From JAIBJP01 sp035601195 (lineage in GTDB: Bacteria > Actinomycetota > Thermoleophilia > Gaiellales > Gaiellaceae), in assembly GCA_035601195.1 (NCBI GenBank), contig DATNOU010000116.1, forward strand, positions 1 to 40,796: a DNA stretch of 40,796 nt, given 5' to 3'. Within the stretch, counting starts at the first letter, position 1, and every line of letters starts with the position of its first letter. This document shows, in pieces, positions 31,275 through 39,057 of this stretch. The notes under the pieces are model-generated. The model saw only the letters and a program-made list of their open reading frames with translations, ran no database searches and was not told where the DNA came from. The translations under genes were made by a program, and so were the position numbers.

Positions 31275-32744
31275 ATGGCTCAGAAACGCAGCGACGTCCT
31301 CGTCCGCATGCCTGCGGAGCTCAAGCGCCGGCTCGCCCGCGAGGTCGAGGCGCGCGGCGGCAACCTGAACGACGTCGCAGTCGAGATTCTCGCCTCCCGT
31401 TTCGCCGTTCCCTTCCAGGGCTCTGGCCGCCGCGCCGGCCGTCCGAGCGAGAAAGGGGACGTCTTGCTGCGCATGCCCTCGGAGCTGAAGACCAAGCTCG
31501 CGCAGCGTGCATCCGAGAGAAAGCGCTCGGTCACCCAACTCATCGTCGAGACACTCAGCGAACGCCTCGACGACCTAAGAAAGGACACGATGGCCTCGAA
31601 GAACGGATCCAGCAACGGGCGAACGACCTCCGGCGAACGCGTGCGCGTTGCGATCATCGGCGTCGGCAACTGCGCCAACTCACTGCTCCAGGGCGTCGAG
31701 TACTACAAGGACGCCGATCCCGACCAGTTCGTCCCGGGGCTCATGCACGTCGACCTGGGCGGCTATCACGTCCGCGACGTCGAGTTCACCGCAGCGTTCG
31801 ACGTAACGAAGGACAAGGTCGGCAAGGACCTCGCGGATGCGATTTGGGCTCACCCGAACGACACCTACAAATTCGCGGACGTCCCCAGGACCGGGATCAA
31901 GGTCTCCCGCGGGATGACTCACGACGGCATCGGCAAGTATCTCTCCGAGATCACCGAGAAGGCGCCCGGCGAGACGGACGACGTGGTCGGAATCCTCAAG
32001 GAGACGAACACGGACGTCGTCGTCAACTACCTCCCCGTCGGCTCGGAAGAGGCGACGAAGTGGTACACGGAGCAGATCCTCGCGGCGGGCTGCGCGATGG
32101 TGAACTGCATGCCGGTGTTCATCTCGCGTGAGGCTTACTGGCAGCGCCGCTTCGAGCAGGCGGGCGTGCCGATCATCGGCGACGACATCAAGTCACAGGT
32201 CGGCGCGACGATCACCCACCGGGTGCTCACGAGCCTCTTTCGGGAGCGCGGCGTCAAGCTCGACAAGACGATGCAGCTGAACGTTGGCGGCAACTCCGAC
32301 TTCCTCAACATGCTCGAGCGCGACCGGCTCGAGTCCAAGAAGATCTCGAAGACGAACGCGGTCACGTCGATGCTCGATTACGACATCGGCAAGGACAACG
32401 TCCACGTCGGCCCCTCGGACCACGTGCCCTGGCTGACCGACCGCAAGTGGGCGTACATCCGCATGGAGGGCTCCGCCTTCGGCGACGTGCCGCTGAACCT
32501 CGAGCTCAAGCTCGAGGTGTGGGACTCGCCCAACTCCGCCGGCATCGTCATCGATGCCGTCCGCCTCGCGAAGCTTGCGCTGAAGAACGGCATTTCCGGC
32601 GCGCTCGAAGGCCCGAGTGCCTACCTGATGAAGTCGCCGCCCAAGCAGATCGTCGACGACGAGGCGATGGACCTCGTCGAGGACTTCATCAAGAAGAACG
32701 CGCGCGCGGCAGAACGCGGGCAGGTCTCTTCGAAGGCGTCGTAA
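31275..32744 (+). CDS. ino1: Tandem ribbon-helix-helix domains fused to inositol-3-phosphate synthase
   Basis: The enzyme part (from about residue 106) makes 1D-myo-inositol 3-phosphate from glucose 6-phosphate with NAD. The Rossmann motif is VAIIGVGNCANSL, followed by VNYLPVGSEEATKWY, GDDIKSQVGATI, and LNVGGNSDFLNML. Ahead of it are two ribbon-helix-helix units, about residues 6-43 (DVLVRMPAELKRRL; LNDVAVEILASRF) and 61-99 (DVLLRMPSELKTKL; VTQLIVETLSERL), in one unbroken frame. The ATG at 31275 follows GGAG. An internal ATG at 31590 has AAAGGA upstream and would give the enzyme alone (384 residues, the usual family length). I infer DNA binding and autoregulation; it has not been shown. Confidence 0.9.
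   Translation: MAQKRSDVLVRMPAELKRRLAREVEARGGNLNDVAVEILASRFAVPFQGSGRRAGRPSEKGDVLLRMPSELKTKLAQRASERKRSVTQLIVETLSERLDDLRKDTMASKNGSSNGRTTSGERVRVAIIGVGNCANSLLQGVEYYKDADPDQFVPGLMHVDLGGYHVRDVEFTAAFDVTKDKVGKDLADAIWAHPNDTYKFADVPRTGIKVSRGMTHDGIGKYLSEITEKAPGETDDVVGILKETNTDVVVNYLPVGSEEATKWYTEQILAAGCAMVNCMPVFISREAYWQRRFEQAGVPIIGDDIKSQVGATITHRVLTSLFRERGVKLDKTMQLNVGGNSDFLNMLERDRLESKKISKTNAVTSMLDYDIGKDNVHVGPSDHVPWLTDRKWAYIRMEGSAFGDVPLNLELKLEVWDSPNSAGIVIDAVRLAKLALKNGISGALEGPSAYLMKSPPKQIVDDEAMDLVEDFIKKNARAAERGQVSSKAS
31577..31592 (+). promoter_or_regulatory. Internal ribosome site and start at the RHH / enzyme boundary
   Basis: AAGAAAGGA, a 4-nt gap, then ATG (31590) in the same frame, exactly where the Ino1 family normally begins (MASKNG). 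It could make a second, shorter product without DNA-binding domains. Confidence 0.5.
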
Positions 32745-32766
32745 CGATTTCCCTCCCTACTCGTGT

Positions 32767-32772
32767 TACTTT
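32767..32772 (+). promoter_or_regulatory. -10 box of cyclase copy 2
   Basis: TACTTT lies 22 nt before the GTG. The predicted start near 32779 would leave a short leader holding the AGGAAGGGG ribosome site (32781-32789). Confidence 0.4.
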
Positions 32773-32794
32773 CCACGCGTAGGAAGGGGCGCAA

Positions 32795-35700
32795 GTGAAC
32801 TTGGGGAGCGGCAGGCCGCTCGAGCTCCGCGACGAGGGGAGTTCCCCCGCTCAGAGCGAGGGCGTCGCGGCGAGCGAGGAACGCAAGCTCGCGACAGTCG
32901 TCTTCGCCGACCTCGTCGGCTCGACCGAGCTCGGCGCCGCGCAGGATCCAGAGCGGATGCGGGCGCTGCTCGATCGTTTCTACGACGCCATGGCGGCCGA
33001 GGTGGAAGGCGCGGGCGGCACGGTCGAGAAGTTCGTCGGCGACGCCGTCATGGCCGCCTTCGGAGCGCCGACAGCTCAGGAAGATCACGCGGAGCGCGCG
33101 CTGCACGCCGCTCTCTCCATGCAGCGGCGCCTCGAGGAGCTCTTCGGCGAGACGCTCGCGCTTCGCATCGGGGTAAACACGGGCGAGGTTGTCGTCGGGC
33201 GAGCCCGCGAAGGAAGCTCGTTCGCCACCGGCGACGCCGTCAACGTGGCCGCCCGCCTCGAGCAGGCTGCCGCCCCCGGGGAGATCCTCGCCGGCGAGCG
33301 GACCGTCGCGGCCGTGCGCGGCGCGTTCGAGTTCGCCGAACCCGCGAGCGTCGAAGCGAAGGGAAAGCCGGGGGGAGTCTCATGCCGACGCGTTCTCCGC
33401 GCGCTCTCGCTCATGCGGCCACGCGGCGTCAGTGGCTTGCACCGCACGTTCGTCGGCCGCGACGCCGAGCTCGCCGCTCTAGCAGGGGCATACCGCCAGG
33501 TCGTCGACCAGGGCAGCCCGCACCTGGTGACGATCAGCGGCGAAGCCGGCGTTGGCAAAACCCGCCTCGTCCGCGAGTTCTGGGAAACCCTCGGCAGCGA
33601 ATCGCGGGAGCCGCTGCGGCGGACCGGACGCTGCCTCCCCTACGGGCAGGGGATTACCTACTGGCCTCTCGGCGAGATCCTCAAGGAGCAATTCGGGATC
33701 CTCGAGAGCGACCCTCCCGAGGCGTTGAGCCTGCGCCTCGGCGAGCGCGAGATTCTCGGCCTGACGATCGGCCTCGACGTCGCCCGCGATCTGCATCCGC
33801 TCGCGGCACGCGACCGGCTGTACGCCGGCTGGGTTGAGTTCATCGAAGAGCTCGTCGCCGACCGTCCAGCCGTCGTGCTCATCGAGGACATCCACTGGGC
33901 GGAGGACCCACTGCTCGATCTTCTGGACCGCCTCCTCCGAGACATGCACGGGCCGATGCTCCTCATCGCGACCACGCGGCCCGAGCTCTTCGACCTTCGC
34001 CCGGCGTGGGGTGGGGCCCGCCGGGACGCCTCGACGATCGAGCTCGAGCCGCTGCCCGCCGAGGCTGCCTCGCGCATGTTGAGCGAGCTTCTCGCGGAAG
34101 AGCTCCCCGGCGACGTGAGCGCCATGATCGTCCGGCAGGCGGAGGGCAACCCATTCTTCGTCGAGGAGGTTCTGGAGTCGCTCATCGACCAGGGCGTCCT
34201 CATACCTGCGAACGGAGGCTGGGTGGTCTCCGAGCTGCCTGGCGGCTTCGCAATCCCTGATTCAGTCCAGGCTGTCCTCGCCGCGCGAATCGACCTTCTC
34301 CCTCCGGACGAGAAGGCCGCGCTGCAGGCCGCTTCGGTCATCGGCCGTGTCTTCTGGACTGGTCCCGTCTACGAGCTCGTCCTGGACCGGCGACCGGACT
34401 TCCGCGTCCTCGAGGACCGGGACCTCGTCCGCCGGCGCGCGGGCTCGACCATCGCCGGCGAGACCGAGTACGCGTTCAAGCATCAGCTGACCCGGGAGGT
34501 GGCGTACGCCGGTTTGCCAAAGGCGAAGCGCGCCCGGCTTCACGCCAACTTCGCAGGTTGGCTCGAGCGATTCGGCGGCGGACGGGACGAGCACGCGCCG
34601 CTCCTCGCTCATCATTACTCCGAGGCCGTACGGCCGGCCGACGCCGACCTCGCGTGGCTGGGGGCCGAGGAGGAACTCGAGCGACTCAGGGCCGCCGGGA
34701 TCACCTGGCTGCGACGAGCCGCAGATCTCGCCGTCGGCCGGTATGACATCGACGAGGCCCTCGAACTCCTGCACTGTGCGGTCGCCCTCGAACCGGACAC
34801 ATCCGACCAGGTCGAGCTCTGGCGCTCGATCGGTCGCGCGAATGCGCTCAAGTTCGACGGTGAAGCCTTCTGGACGGCGATCCTGAAGGCGATCGAACTT
34901 TCATCGCAACCGGAGACGACGGCCGACCTATACAGCGATCTCGCCCTCGAGACGGCTGGACGCCCAGGGATGTGGAAGCGGCGGCCCGAGAGAGCGCTCG
35001 TGAAGTCGTGGGTCGACCGTGCGCTCAGGCTCACGAAAGACGGGAGCCCAGGTCGAGTCAAAGCGCTCATCGCCCTTGCGGCCGTGGACCCGGAACACGG
35101 GACCGAGCCAGCGCACGAGGCGATGCGGCTGGCCGAGCGGATCGGTGATCCCGAGCTCCGGGCCGATGCGCGGAGCGTCCTCGCCGAGGCGGCGTTCGTG
35201 GCCGGTCGCTTCGACGAAGCGCTCGCTCTGGGTCGAATCCGACTCGAGCTCGCCGACGAGATCTCGAATCCCGACATGCGCGCGGGCATGCACTTCACAG
35301 GCGTGTACACGGCTCTCGGATGTGGACGTTTCGGTGAGGCCCGCGAGCACGCTCGACTGCAAGAAGAGCTGGCGAGGCGACTTAGCCCACACCACGTCGT
35401 GCACGGCGTCGCCATGCGCCTCATGGTCGAGGAGCTGGCGGGAAATTGGGAAGCGATCGACGCGCTCACGGGCGAGACGGAGCTGGCAGTGGCCGACAAC
35501 GTCGCGACTCCCTGCACGTTCAATCCCCGCTCGCTCCTCGTCTGCTCTCTCGCGAGCATGCATGCAGGCGACCACGCGGAGTCGCGCCGACTGGAGAGCT
35601 CGGCCGATGCTCTGGGAATGGAAGGCTACGGCCTCACCATCGACGCTCCGCGTGTCCGACTCGCTTTGGTCCGGGGCGACCTGGAGACGGTGGAACAACT

Positions 35701-35965
35701 CCTCGCTCAGCCCGGTGAGGCCATGCACTTCGCCCTACTCGCGGCCGTCGCGGCCCGGCTCGACGGCCTCGTCGCCCTCCGCGACCGCGGACGCATCGAA
35801 GCGGAGAGTCCCGCCCTCATCCGCCCGAACACCTACCTCGAGCCGTTCGCGCTCCGAGCACTCGGCCTCGTGCGCGAGGACAAGCAACTGGTTACGCAGG
35901 CTCTCGGGCGGTTCGAGGCGCTCGGGCTCGACTGGCACGCTGCCGAGACGCGCGCCCTTCTCTGA
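32795..35965 (+). CDS. Adenylate/guanylate cyclase - AAA ATPase - TPR signalling protein (copy 2, intact)
   Basis: 1,056 residues. The class III cyclase domain (about 30-200) has all active-site residues: metal-binding Asp39 (FADLVGSTEL) and Asp83 (VGDAVMAAFG), Lys79 and Asp147 for adenine recognition, and Asn150/Arg154 (NVAARLE). This favours cAMP production. The ATPase follows, with Walker A GEAGVGKT (249-256) and VLIEDIHWAED near 365. The rest (about 600-1056) is helical, TPR-like. No membrane span or signal peptide is seen, so it is cytoplasmic. Such proteins probably link a sensed ligand to cyclase output through the ATPase and repeats. The GTG has AGGAAGGGG upstream. It is a close paralogue of the broken gene at 13819. 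Confidence 0.9.
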   Translation: MNLGSGRPLELRDEGSSPAQSEGVAASEERKLATVVFADLVGSTELGAAQDPERMRALLDRFYDAMAAEVEGAGGTVEKFVGDAVMAAFGAPTAQEDHAERALHAALSMQRRLEELFGETLALRIGVNTGEVVVGRAREGSSFATGDAVNVAARLEQAAAPGEILAGERTVAAVRGAFEFAEPASVEAKGKPGGVSCRRVLRALSLMRPRGVSGLHRTFVGRDAELAALAGAYRQVVDQGSPHLVTISGEAGVGKTRLVREFWETLGSESREPLRRTGRCLPYGQGITYWPLGEILKEQFGILESDPPEALSLRLGEREILGLTIGLDVARDLHPLAARDRLYAGWVEFIEELVADRPAVVLIEDIHWAEDPLLDLLDRLLRDMHGPMLLIATTRPELFDLRPAWGGARRDASTIELEPLPAEAASRMLSELLAEELPGDVSAMIVRQAEGNPFFVEEVLESLIDQGVLIPANGGWVVSELPGGFAIPDSVQAVLAARIDLLPPDEKAALQAASVIGRVFWTGPVYELVLDRRPDFRVLEDRDLVRRRAGSTIAGETEYAFKHQLTREVAYAGLPKAKRARLHANFAGWLERFGGGRDEHAPLLAHHYSEAVRPADADLAWLGAEEELERLRAAGITWLRRAADLAVGRYDIDEALELLHCAVALEPDTSDQVELWRSIGRANALKFDGEAFWTAILKAIELSSQPETTADLYSDLALETAGRPGMWKRRPERALVKSWVDRALRLTKDGSPGRVKALIALAAVDPEHGTEPAHEAMRLAERIGDPELRADARSVLAEAAFVAGRFDEALALGRIRLELADEISNPDMRAGMHFTGVYTALGCGRFGEAREHARLQEELARRLSPHHVVHGVAMRLMVEELAGNWEAIDALTGETELAVADNVATPCTFNPRSLLVCSLASMHAGDHAESRRLESSADALGMEGYGLTIDAPRVRLALVRGDLETVEQLLAQPGEAMHFALLAAVAARLDGLVALRDRGRIEAESPALIRPNTYLEPFALRALGLVREDKQLVTQALGRFEALGLDWHAAETRALL

Positions 35966-35974
35966 CCTCCGGTC

Positions 35975-35980
35975 TAAACT
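35975..35980 (+). promoter_or_regulatory. -10 box of GT4-PHP gene, leaderless geometry
   Basis: TAAACT ends 7 nt before the ATG at 35988, with no ribosome-binding site. The transcript probably starts at the A of the ATG. Confidence 0.5.
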
Positions 35981-35987
35981 CGCTTCG

Positions 35988-37742
35988 ATGGGCCTTCGGA
36001 TCTGCATGGTCACGCCGTTCGCGTGGTCTCAGCCCCACCCGGTCAACGAACACGTAGCCGCCGCCGCCGAAGAGCTGCGGGGCCGAGGCCACGACGTGGT
36101 CATCCTCGCGCCTTCGAATCGGGCCGTCGAGCTCGCGGCGGGGCGGCGCGCGCTCAGACGCCTCGGACGCGAGGGCGTCCCGCTCGAGGGAACGGTTGCA
36201 CTCGGCCCCGCGATCCCCGTCTCGCGGCGGAGCCGCATGGGCGTCCCGCTCGGGGTCCGCGCCAACCTCGAGCTGGCACTCTCGGCTGACTCGTTCGACG
36301 TCGTCCACGCGCACGAGCCCGGCCTTCCCAGCCTGTCGTATTTGGCCCTGAGGCACGCCCGCGCCTTGACGGTGGCCACGTTTCACTCGCCGGAGCGTCT
36401 CGGCTATCCGCCGGGCCGCCAGCAGCGCGAGCGCCTGCTCGCGCGTGTCGATGCCCTGACCGCGGTCGGAGAGGAGACCCTTTCCGCAGCAAGCGCCCGC
36501 TTTCCGGGTAAGTACCGCCTGCTGCCGCACGGCGTCGAGCCCGCGAAAGGACGAACCGGCGAGCCCGCGCGCCGCTTCCTGCTGGAATGGCGCGCCGACG
36601 AGCTCGCACGCGCCCGTGCGGCCCTGCGCGGTCTTCGCGAGCTCTTCGGCTGGGAGCTCGTGCTCCTGCGGACCCGTCCGCTTGCCGGGCGGCCCTACGT
36701 GCCGCTGGCCGTCCGCGGACGCGTCCACGTTCGAACCGCTCTTGATCTCGACTCGCGCGCGAAGGCGATTGCGGACGCGGCCGCGCTCATTCCCGCGCAG
36801 CGCGGGCTCGCCCGCCTCGCGCTGGAGGCCGAGGCGGCCGGGGTGCCGCTGCTCGACCCGCCTGGGTCCGATTCGCAGCCCGAGCTCGTCGCGGCGGCGA
36901 TGGCTCGCCTGGCCGAGAACCCGGACTGGCGAATGAAGCTTTCCGAGCAGGCGAGAGAGGCGACGAAGGGCGAGAGCGTCTCGGCTCTCGGCGACGAGCT
37001 CGAAGCGATCTACGGATCCGTCATGGGTCGCCGCCGCCGGGCTCCTGCCCGAACCGACCCGCTCGCCGACCGGCCGCTCGTGCTCTGCGACCTGCACATG
37101 CACACCGAGCACTCCCACGACTGCGCGGTACCGGTGGACGCTTTGCTCGACTACGCGGAGGCGCAGGGGCTCGGCGCCATCGCGATCACGGACCACAGCG
37201 TCTTCACCGGAGCGCTTCAGGCCGTCGAGCTCGCGCGCCGTCGTCAGCTCGTCGTCATCCCCGGCGAGGAGGTAAAGACGGAGTCCGGCGAGGTGATCGG
37301 GCTCTTCCTCGAGCGGGAGATCCCGCGCGGCATGTCCATGGGCGAGACGATCGCCGCCATCCGGGAGCAGAACGGCGTTGTTTACCTCCCCCACCCCTTC
37401 GATCGTCTACACACGATCGCCGACGCCGGGACTCTCCACCGGCATCTCGCCGAGATCGACGTGTTCGAGGTCTACAACGCCCGTCTCCTGTTCGAAGTGT
37501 TCAACGACGAGGCGCTCCGTTTTGCCCGCAAGTACAACCTGACGATGGGAGCCGGCTCCGACGCCCACGTCCTCCAGGGAGTGGGCACGGGCCTCGTGCG
37601 CATGCGGGCTTTCGAGACCCCGGAGGAATTCCTCATCAGCCTTCGTTCCGCGGAGATCCTGCGCCGGCCGAAGTCGCTCGTCTACCTCCAGGGGCTCAAG
37701 TGGGTCGCGCAGGCGCGGGAGCGGCGCAAGGCCGCGGTGTAG
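35988..37742 (+). CDS. Glycosyltransferase-4-like protein fused to a PHP phosphoesterase
   Basis: Residues 1 to about 345 are a GT-B fold like GT4 enzymes: ICMVTPFAWSQPHPVNEHV at the start, DVVHAHEPG, TFHSPER, LLPHGVEP. The usual second-domain E-x7-E is not complete (AQRGLARLALEAEAAG has only the later Glu), so transferase activity is uncertain. After a linker (MGRRRRAPAR), residues about 360-584 form a PHP domain with full metal ligands: CDLHMHTEHSHD, AITDHS, PGEEV, LPHPFDR, and GSDAH. PHP domains hydrolyse phosphoesters. The two may act on one glycolipid or phospho-sugar; that is inference. The ATG at 35988 is chosen by the family start. Confidence 0.82.
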   Translation: MGLRICMVTPFAWSQPHPVNEHVAAAAEELRGRGHDVVILAPSNRAVELAAGRRALRRLGREGVPLEGTVALGPAIPVSRRSRMGVPLGVRANLELALSADSFDVVHAHEPGLPSLSYLALRHARALTVATFHSPERLGYPPGRQQRERLLARVDALTAVGEETLSAASARFPGKYRLLPHGVEPAKGRTGEPARRFLLEWRADELARARAALRGLRELFGWELVLLRTRPLAGRPYVPLAVRGRVHVRTALDLDSRAKAIADAAALIPAQRGLARLALEAEAAGVPLLDPPGSDSQPELVAAAMARLAENPDWRMKLSEQAREATKGESVSALGDELEAIYGSVMGRRRRAPARTDPLADRPLVLCDLHMHTEHSHDCAVPVDALLDYAEAQGLGAIAITDHSVFTGALQAVELARRRQLVVIPGEEVKTESGEVIGLFLEREIPRGMSMGETIAAIREQNGVVYLPHPFDRLHTIADAGTLHRHLAEIDVFEVYNARLLFEVFNDEALRFARKYNLTMGAGSDAHVLQGVGTGLVRMRAFETPEEFLISLRSAEILRRPKSLVYLQGLKWVAQARERRKAAV

Positions 37743-37780
37743 GAGGAGCGCCCGCGGACCCCGAATAGGTAAGGCGCCCC

Positions 37781-38365
37781 TTGACCGTGCCCGTCGACGA
37801 CATCTCAGAGCGCTACCTGAAGAAGGCGATCGCCGAGATCAACGAGCTCGGCCGTGAGATCGTGCGGGCGGCCGGCGAGGAGCAGGCGCCCGTGCTCGGC
37901 TCGGGCCACCCGCTCGCCGACATCTTCCTCCTCAAGTACGGCCCCCAGGACGCGGAGCAGCACGAGGGCGTCGCGTTCTTCGGGCGCACGGGCCAGGCGA
38001 TCCTCAAATCGCTCCAGCGCCTGCACGTGGACCCGACCGCGATCTACGGGACGAACTGCCTCAAGTTCGCGGGCGCCGACGAGGAGCAGGCCCACGCGTG
38101 GGTCTCCCGCGAGCTCCATATCGTGCAGCCGAAGCTCATCGTCTCGATGGGGCAAGATGCCCTTGCGTGTCTGAACGCAGTCCGCTTCCCCCTGGCAGCC
38201 GAGGTGACGAACGAACCGGGCACGATCCAGCGGTTCACGCCGACGATCGACGCCCTCGTCTGCCCCGACGTCGACGCTTCGCTGGACGAGGCCCCGGCGA
38301 AGAGGGCGTTCTGGGACGCTTTCAAGGCGATCGGACCCTGGTGGTCCGAGCTGCCGCCGTACTAG
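37781..38365 (+). CDS. Divergent uracil-DNA glycosylase superfamily protein
   Basis: The fold is recognised from LGSGHPLADIFLLKYGPQDAEQHEG followed by FFGRTGQAILKSLQ, the family-4-like pattern, and NCLKF and SMGQDAL. But the four Cys that hold the 4Fe-4S cluster in family 4 are not in place: the amino-terminal pair is absent and only NC remains of the others. The usual late HP motif appears as CPD. So it may be an iron-free or non-canonical member with an unknown target base. Starts at TTG 37781 (after AAGG) or GTG 37787 are possible. The end overlaps the next gene by 25 bases. Confidence 0.65.
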   Translation: MTVPVDDISERYLKKAIAEINELGREIVRAAGEEQAPVLGSGHPLADIFLLKYGPQDAEQHEGVAFFGRTGQAILKSLQRLHVDPTAIYGTNCLKFAGADEEQAHAWVSRELHIVQPKLIVSMGQDALACLNAVRFPLAAEVTNEPGTIQRFTPTIDALVCPDVDASLDEAPAKRAFWDAFKAIGPWWSELPPY

Positions 38366-39057
38366 CGGTCTTAGCGGTCCTCGGCGTCTACTACGGAGTC
38401 TCGGAGCACCTTCCCGAGCTGTCGCAGTGGGGCGACGTGGCCTTCCTTGGCCTCGGGCTCATGCCGCTGACCTTCCTGCTTGTCTGGCTGGCCCTGCCCC
38501 TGAGGGAGACCGCTCCGCGCGAGCTCGCAGTCGCCGCGGTCTCGCTCGTCGTCTTGGCGGTGATCCTCGAGTTGGCGGAACTCGACATCGCGGCCAACTT
38601 CGTGAAGCTCGCGGCCGTCGCCGCGGTGGGCTGGTGGTTCCTCGGCCTCTTCGAAGCGCTCTCCTGGGTGCTGCTCGTCGCCCTGCTGATAGTCCCCGTC
38701 GACGCCTTCTCGGTCGCCCGCGGGCCTACGAAGGAGATAGTCGAGAACCAGCCGCAGGTCTTCAACGCGCTCAGTGTTTCATTCCCGCTTCCCGGCCAGC
38801 ACTCCTCGGCGCAGCTGGGCCTCCCCGACATCCTCTTCTTCTCGCTCTTCCTCGGCGCCGCGGCTCGCTTCGGCCTGCGGGTCGGGTGGACGTGGTTGGC
38901 GATGACCTTGTCCTTTGGGACGACGCTCGCACTCGCCATCGGCTTCGACGTGGCGGGTCTGCCCGCGCTGCCGCTTCTCTCAGCCGCCTTCGTGCTCGTG
39001 AACGCGGATCTGATCTGGCGGGCCTACAAGGAAGGGTCGGCCAGGCCTTCGAAGTGA
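38341..39057 (+). CDS. Presenilin-like (A22) intramembrane aspartyl protease candidate
   Basis: 238 residues, eight hydrophobic segments. Three presenilin/SPP active-site features are in the right order and spacing. Asp121 lies in PVDAFSVARGPTKE at the end of the fifth span (compare YDAISVYKTK in archaeal homologues). Asp163 lies in LGLPDILFF at the start of the next span (compare GLGD). PALP lies at 208-211 in the last span (GLPALPLLSAAF). The Gly before the second Asp is Pro (GLPD). No signal peptide. The GTG start at 38341 lies inside the end of the glycosylase gene (25-nt overlap). Likely cleaves membrane segments of unknown substrates. It is convergent with the next gene, overlapping by 34 bases. 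Confidence 0.65.
   Translation: MVRAAAVLAVLAVLGVYYGVSEHLPELSQWGDVAFLGLGLMPLTFLLVWLALPLRETAPRELAVAAVSLVVLAVILELAELDIAANFVKLAAVAAVGWWFLGLFEALSWVLLVALLIVPVDAFSVARGPTKEIVENQPQVFNALSVSFPLPGQHSSAQLGLPDILFFSLFLGAAARFGLRVGWTWLAMTLSFGTTLALAIGFDVAGLPALPLLSAAFVLVNADLIWRAYKEGSARPSK

Noticed and set aside
35019..35987. Extension of the GT4-PHP protein into the cyclase gene
   Set aside because: The extra residues are composition shadow of cyclase copy 2, and the GT domain begins exactly at ATG 35988.
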